NCBI GenBank assembly: GCA_937959315.1
Contig: CALGRC010000041.1
Coordinates: 1 to 13,917 of the forward strand
Direction of reading: 5' to 3'
DNA: 13,917 nt
DNA from: an uncultured Clostridia bacterium
GTDB taxonomy: Bacteria > Bacillota > Clostridia > UMGS1810
The position numbers and the translations under genes are program-made. Below, one piece after another: positions 13,204-13,917 of the stretch (position 1 is its first letter; each line of letters opens with the position of its first letter). The notes beneath the pieces were generated by a model. That model searched no databases and was not told the origin of the DNA. It was given only the letters and a program-made list of their open reading frames with translations.

Positions 13204-13917
13204 TCCGGCAGATAATGTTGCGGTAGAAACGGATACTGGCCATAAGATTGCATTGCAGGACATCTGCAAGGGTGAAGATGTCATAAAATATGGTTTCCCG
13301 ATAGGGCATGCAACGCAGCATATTGTACAAGGGGAACACGTTCATACGCATAACCTGGCTACAAGCTTAAAGGGGAAACTGGCATATGAATATCACCCCC
13401 GGCTGCCCCATATGCCGCCGCAGGCGGAGCAGAAAGCTTTCCTGGGGTATTTGCGGGAAAATGGCGAAGTCGGAATCCGCAATGATGTCTGGATTGTCAA
13501 CACAGTCGGGTGTGTAAATAAAATTGCGGAGGCAATAGCAAAGCGGACGGGAGCCTTGGCTTTTCCGCATCCGTATGGTTGCTCGCAATTGGGTGCGGAC
13601 CATCAGTTTACCCAAAGGATTCTAAGCGGGATGGTGCATCATCCCAATGCAGGCGGTGTGCTGGTGCTGGGTCTTGGGTGTGAAAACAACAACATCCCTG
13701 CATTCAAAAAAATGCTTGGCGGCTACCGTGAAGAGTTTGTAAAATTTTTGAATGTGCAGGATGTAGAAGACGAATTGGGAGAAGGTGTGCGGCTGGTTTT
13801 GGAGTTGCAGCGCAAGGCAGCGCAAATGAAAAGGGTGCCGGTCCCCATCTCAAAATTAAAGATAGGGCTCAAATGCGGCGGCAGCGATGGGCTGAGCGGA
13901 ATTACTGCGACCCCTCT
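13187..13917 (+). CDS. uxaA: Altronate dehydratase, 3' end outside window
   Basis: 243 codons are visible of a usual length near 500. The start at 13187 is supported by GAGGTG at 13174-13179 and overlaps the end of uxaB by 17 bases, so translation is probably coupled. The first part is the SAF domain: INPADNVAV, GHKIALQDI, VIKYGFPIGHATQHI and GEHVHTHNLATSLKG (about residues 5-70). From about residue 95 the main UxaA/GarD domain begins with FLGYLRENGEVGIRNDVWIV, NTVGCVN, FPHPYGCSQLG, VLVLGLGCENN, and IGLKCGGSDGLSGI at the edge. The Cys and His residues in these motifs fit the iron-dependent dehydratase site. The enzyme removes water from D-altronate to give 2-keto-3-deoxy-D-gluconate, directly after the UxaB step. 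GarD (galactarate dehydratase) is related, but the N-terminal SAF domain plus uxaB neighbour favour UxaA. Confidence 0.92.
   Translation, partial: MRIRINPADNVAVETDTGHKIALQDICKGEDVIKYGFPIGHATQHIVQGEHVHTHNLATSLKGKLAYEYHPRLPHMPPQAEQKAFLGYLRENGEVGIRNDVWIVNTVGCVNKIAEAIAKRTGALAFPHPYGCSQLGADHQFTQRILSGMVHHPNAGGVLVLGLGCENNNIPAFKKMLGGYREEFVKFLNVQDVEDELGEGVRLVLELQRKAAQMKRVPVPISKLKIGLKCGGSDGLSGITATP

Noticed and set aside
1..13917. CRISPR arrays, insertion sequences and rRNA
   Set aside because: No regularly spaced repeats, no IS-type transposase and no rRNA sequence were seen on either strand.

Overview
This window looks like a piece of a low- to mid-GC Gram-positive gut-type bacterium of the class Clostridia, most likely Lachnospiraceae-like. 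The grounds are strong AGGAGG-type ribosome binding sites, sigma-A promoters with extended -10 elements, a Tn916-type orf7/orf8 pair, a TndX-type large serine recombinase, and a carbohydrate gene set built on phosphorolysis and hexuronate oxidation. Everything real reads on the + strand. No species can be named from sequence alone.

Left part (1-6672), glycan breakdown. A GH20 hexosaminidase entering from outside the window is followed by a GH3 beta-glucosidase/xylosidase-like enzyme with permuted domain order. Next come a GH65 disaccharide phosphorylase and, sharing an ATGA with it, beta-phosphoglucomutase. GH65 would give beta-glucose-1-phosphate, which the mutase converts to glucose-6-phosphate. 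A good intrinsic terminator at 6796-6829 closes this unit. Base composition rises visibly from GH20 (AT-rich) to GH65 (GC-rich), so the block looks assembled from different sources. Two gene-like tails without a start, at 3789-3941 and 6674-6769, fit that picture.

Middle part (about 6900-10755), the end module of an integrative element. After a long hairpin come an Orf7-like sigma factor and an Orf8-like HTH protein, overlapping by 23 bases. A perfect 14-base inverted repeat and a chain of very small reading frames follow. The module ends with a 529-residue large serine recombinase and a 142-residue protein that resembles a resolvase domain with altered catalytic residues. A terminator, two 12-base direct repeats and an outward promoter come next, and then the sequence runs abruptly into a tRNA-Asn(GTT) that lacks its 5' third. 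I read that break as the attachment-site junction. No conjugation genes are present, so the rest of the element either lies upstream of the window, with the glycan genes as cargo, or has been lost.

Right part (10934-13917), hexuronate catabolism. A strong extended -10 promoter drives a xylose-isomerase-like TIM-barrel protein, then a short tagaturonate reductase (uxaB-type), then altronate dehydratase (uxaA-type), which overlaps uxaB by 17 bases and runs out of the window. The last two convert tagaturonate through altronate to 2-keto-3-deoxygluconate.
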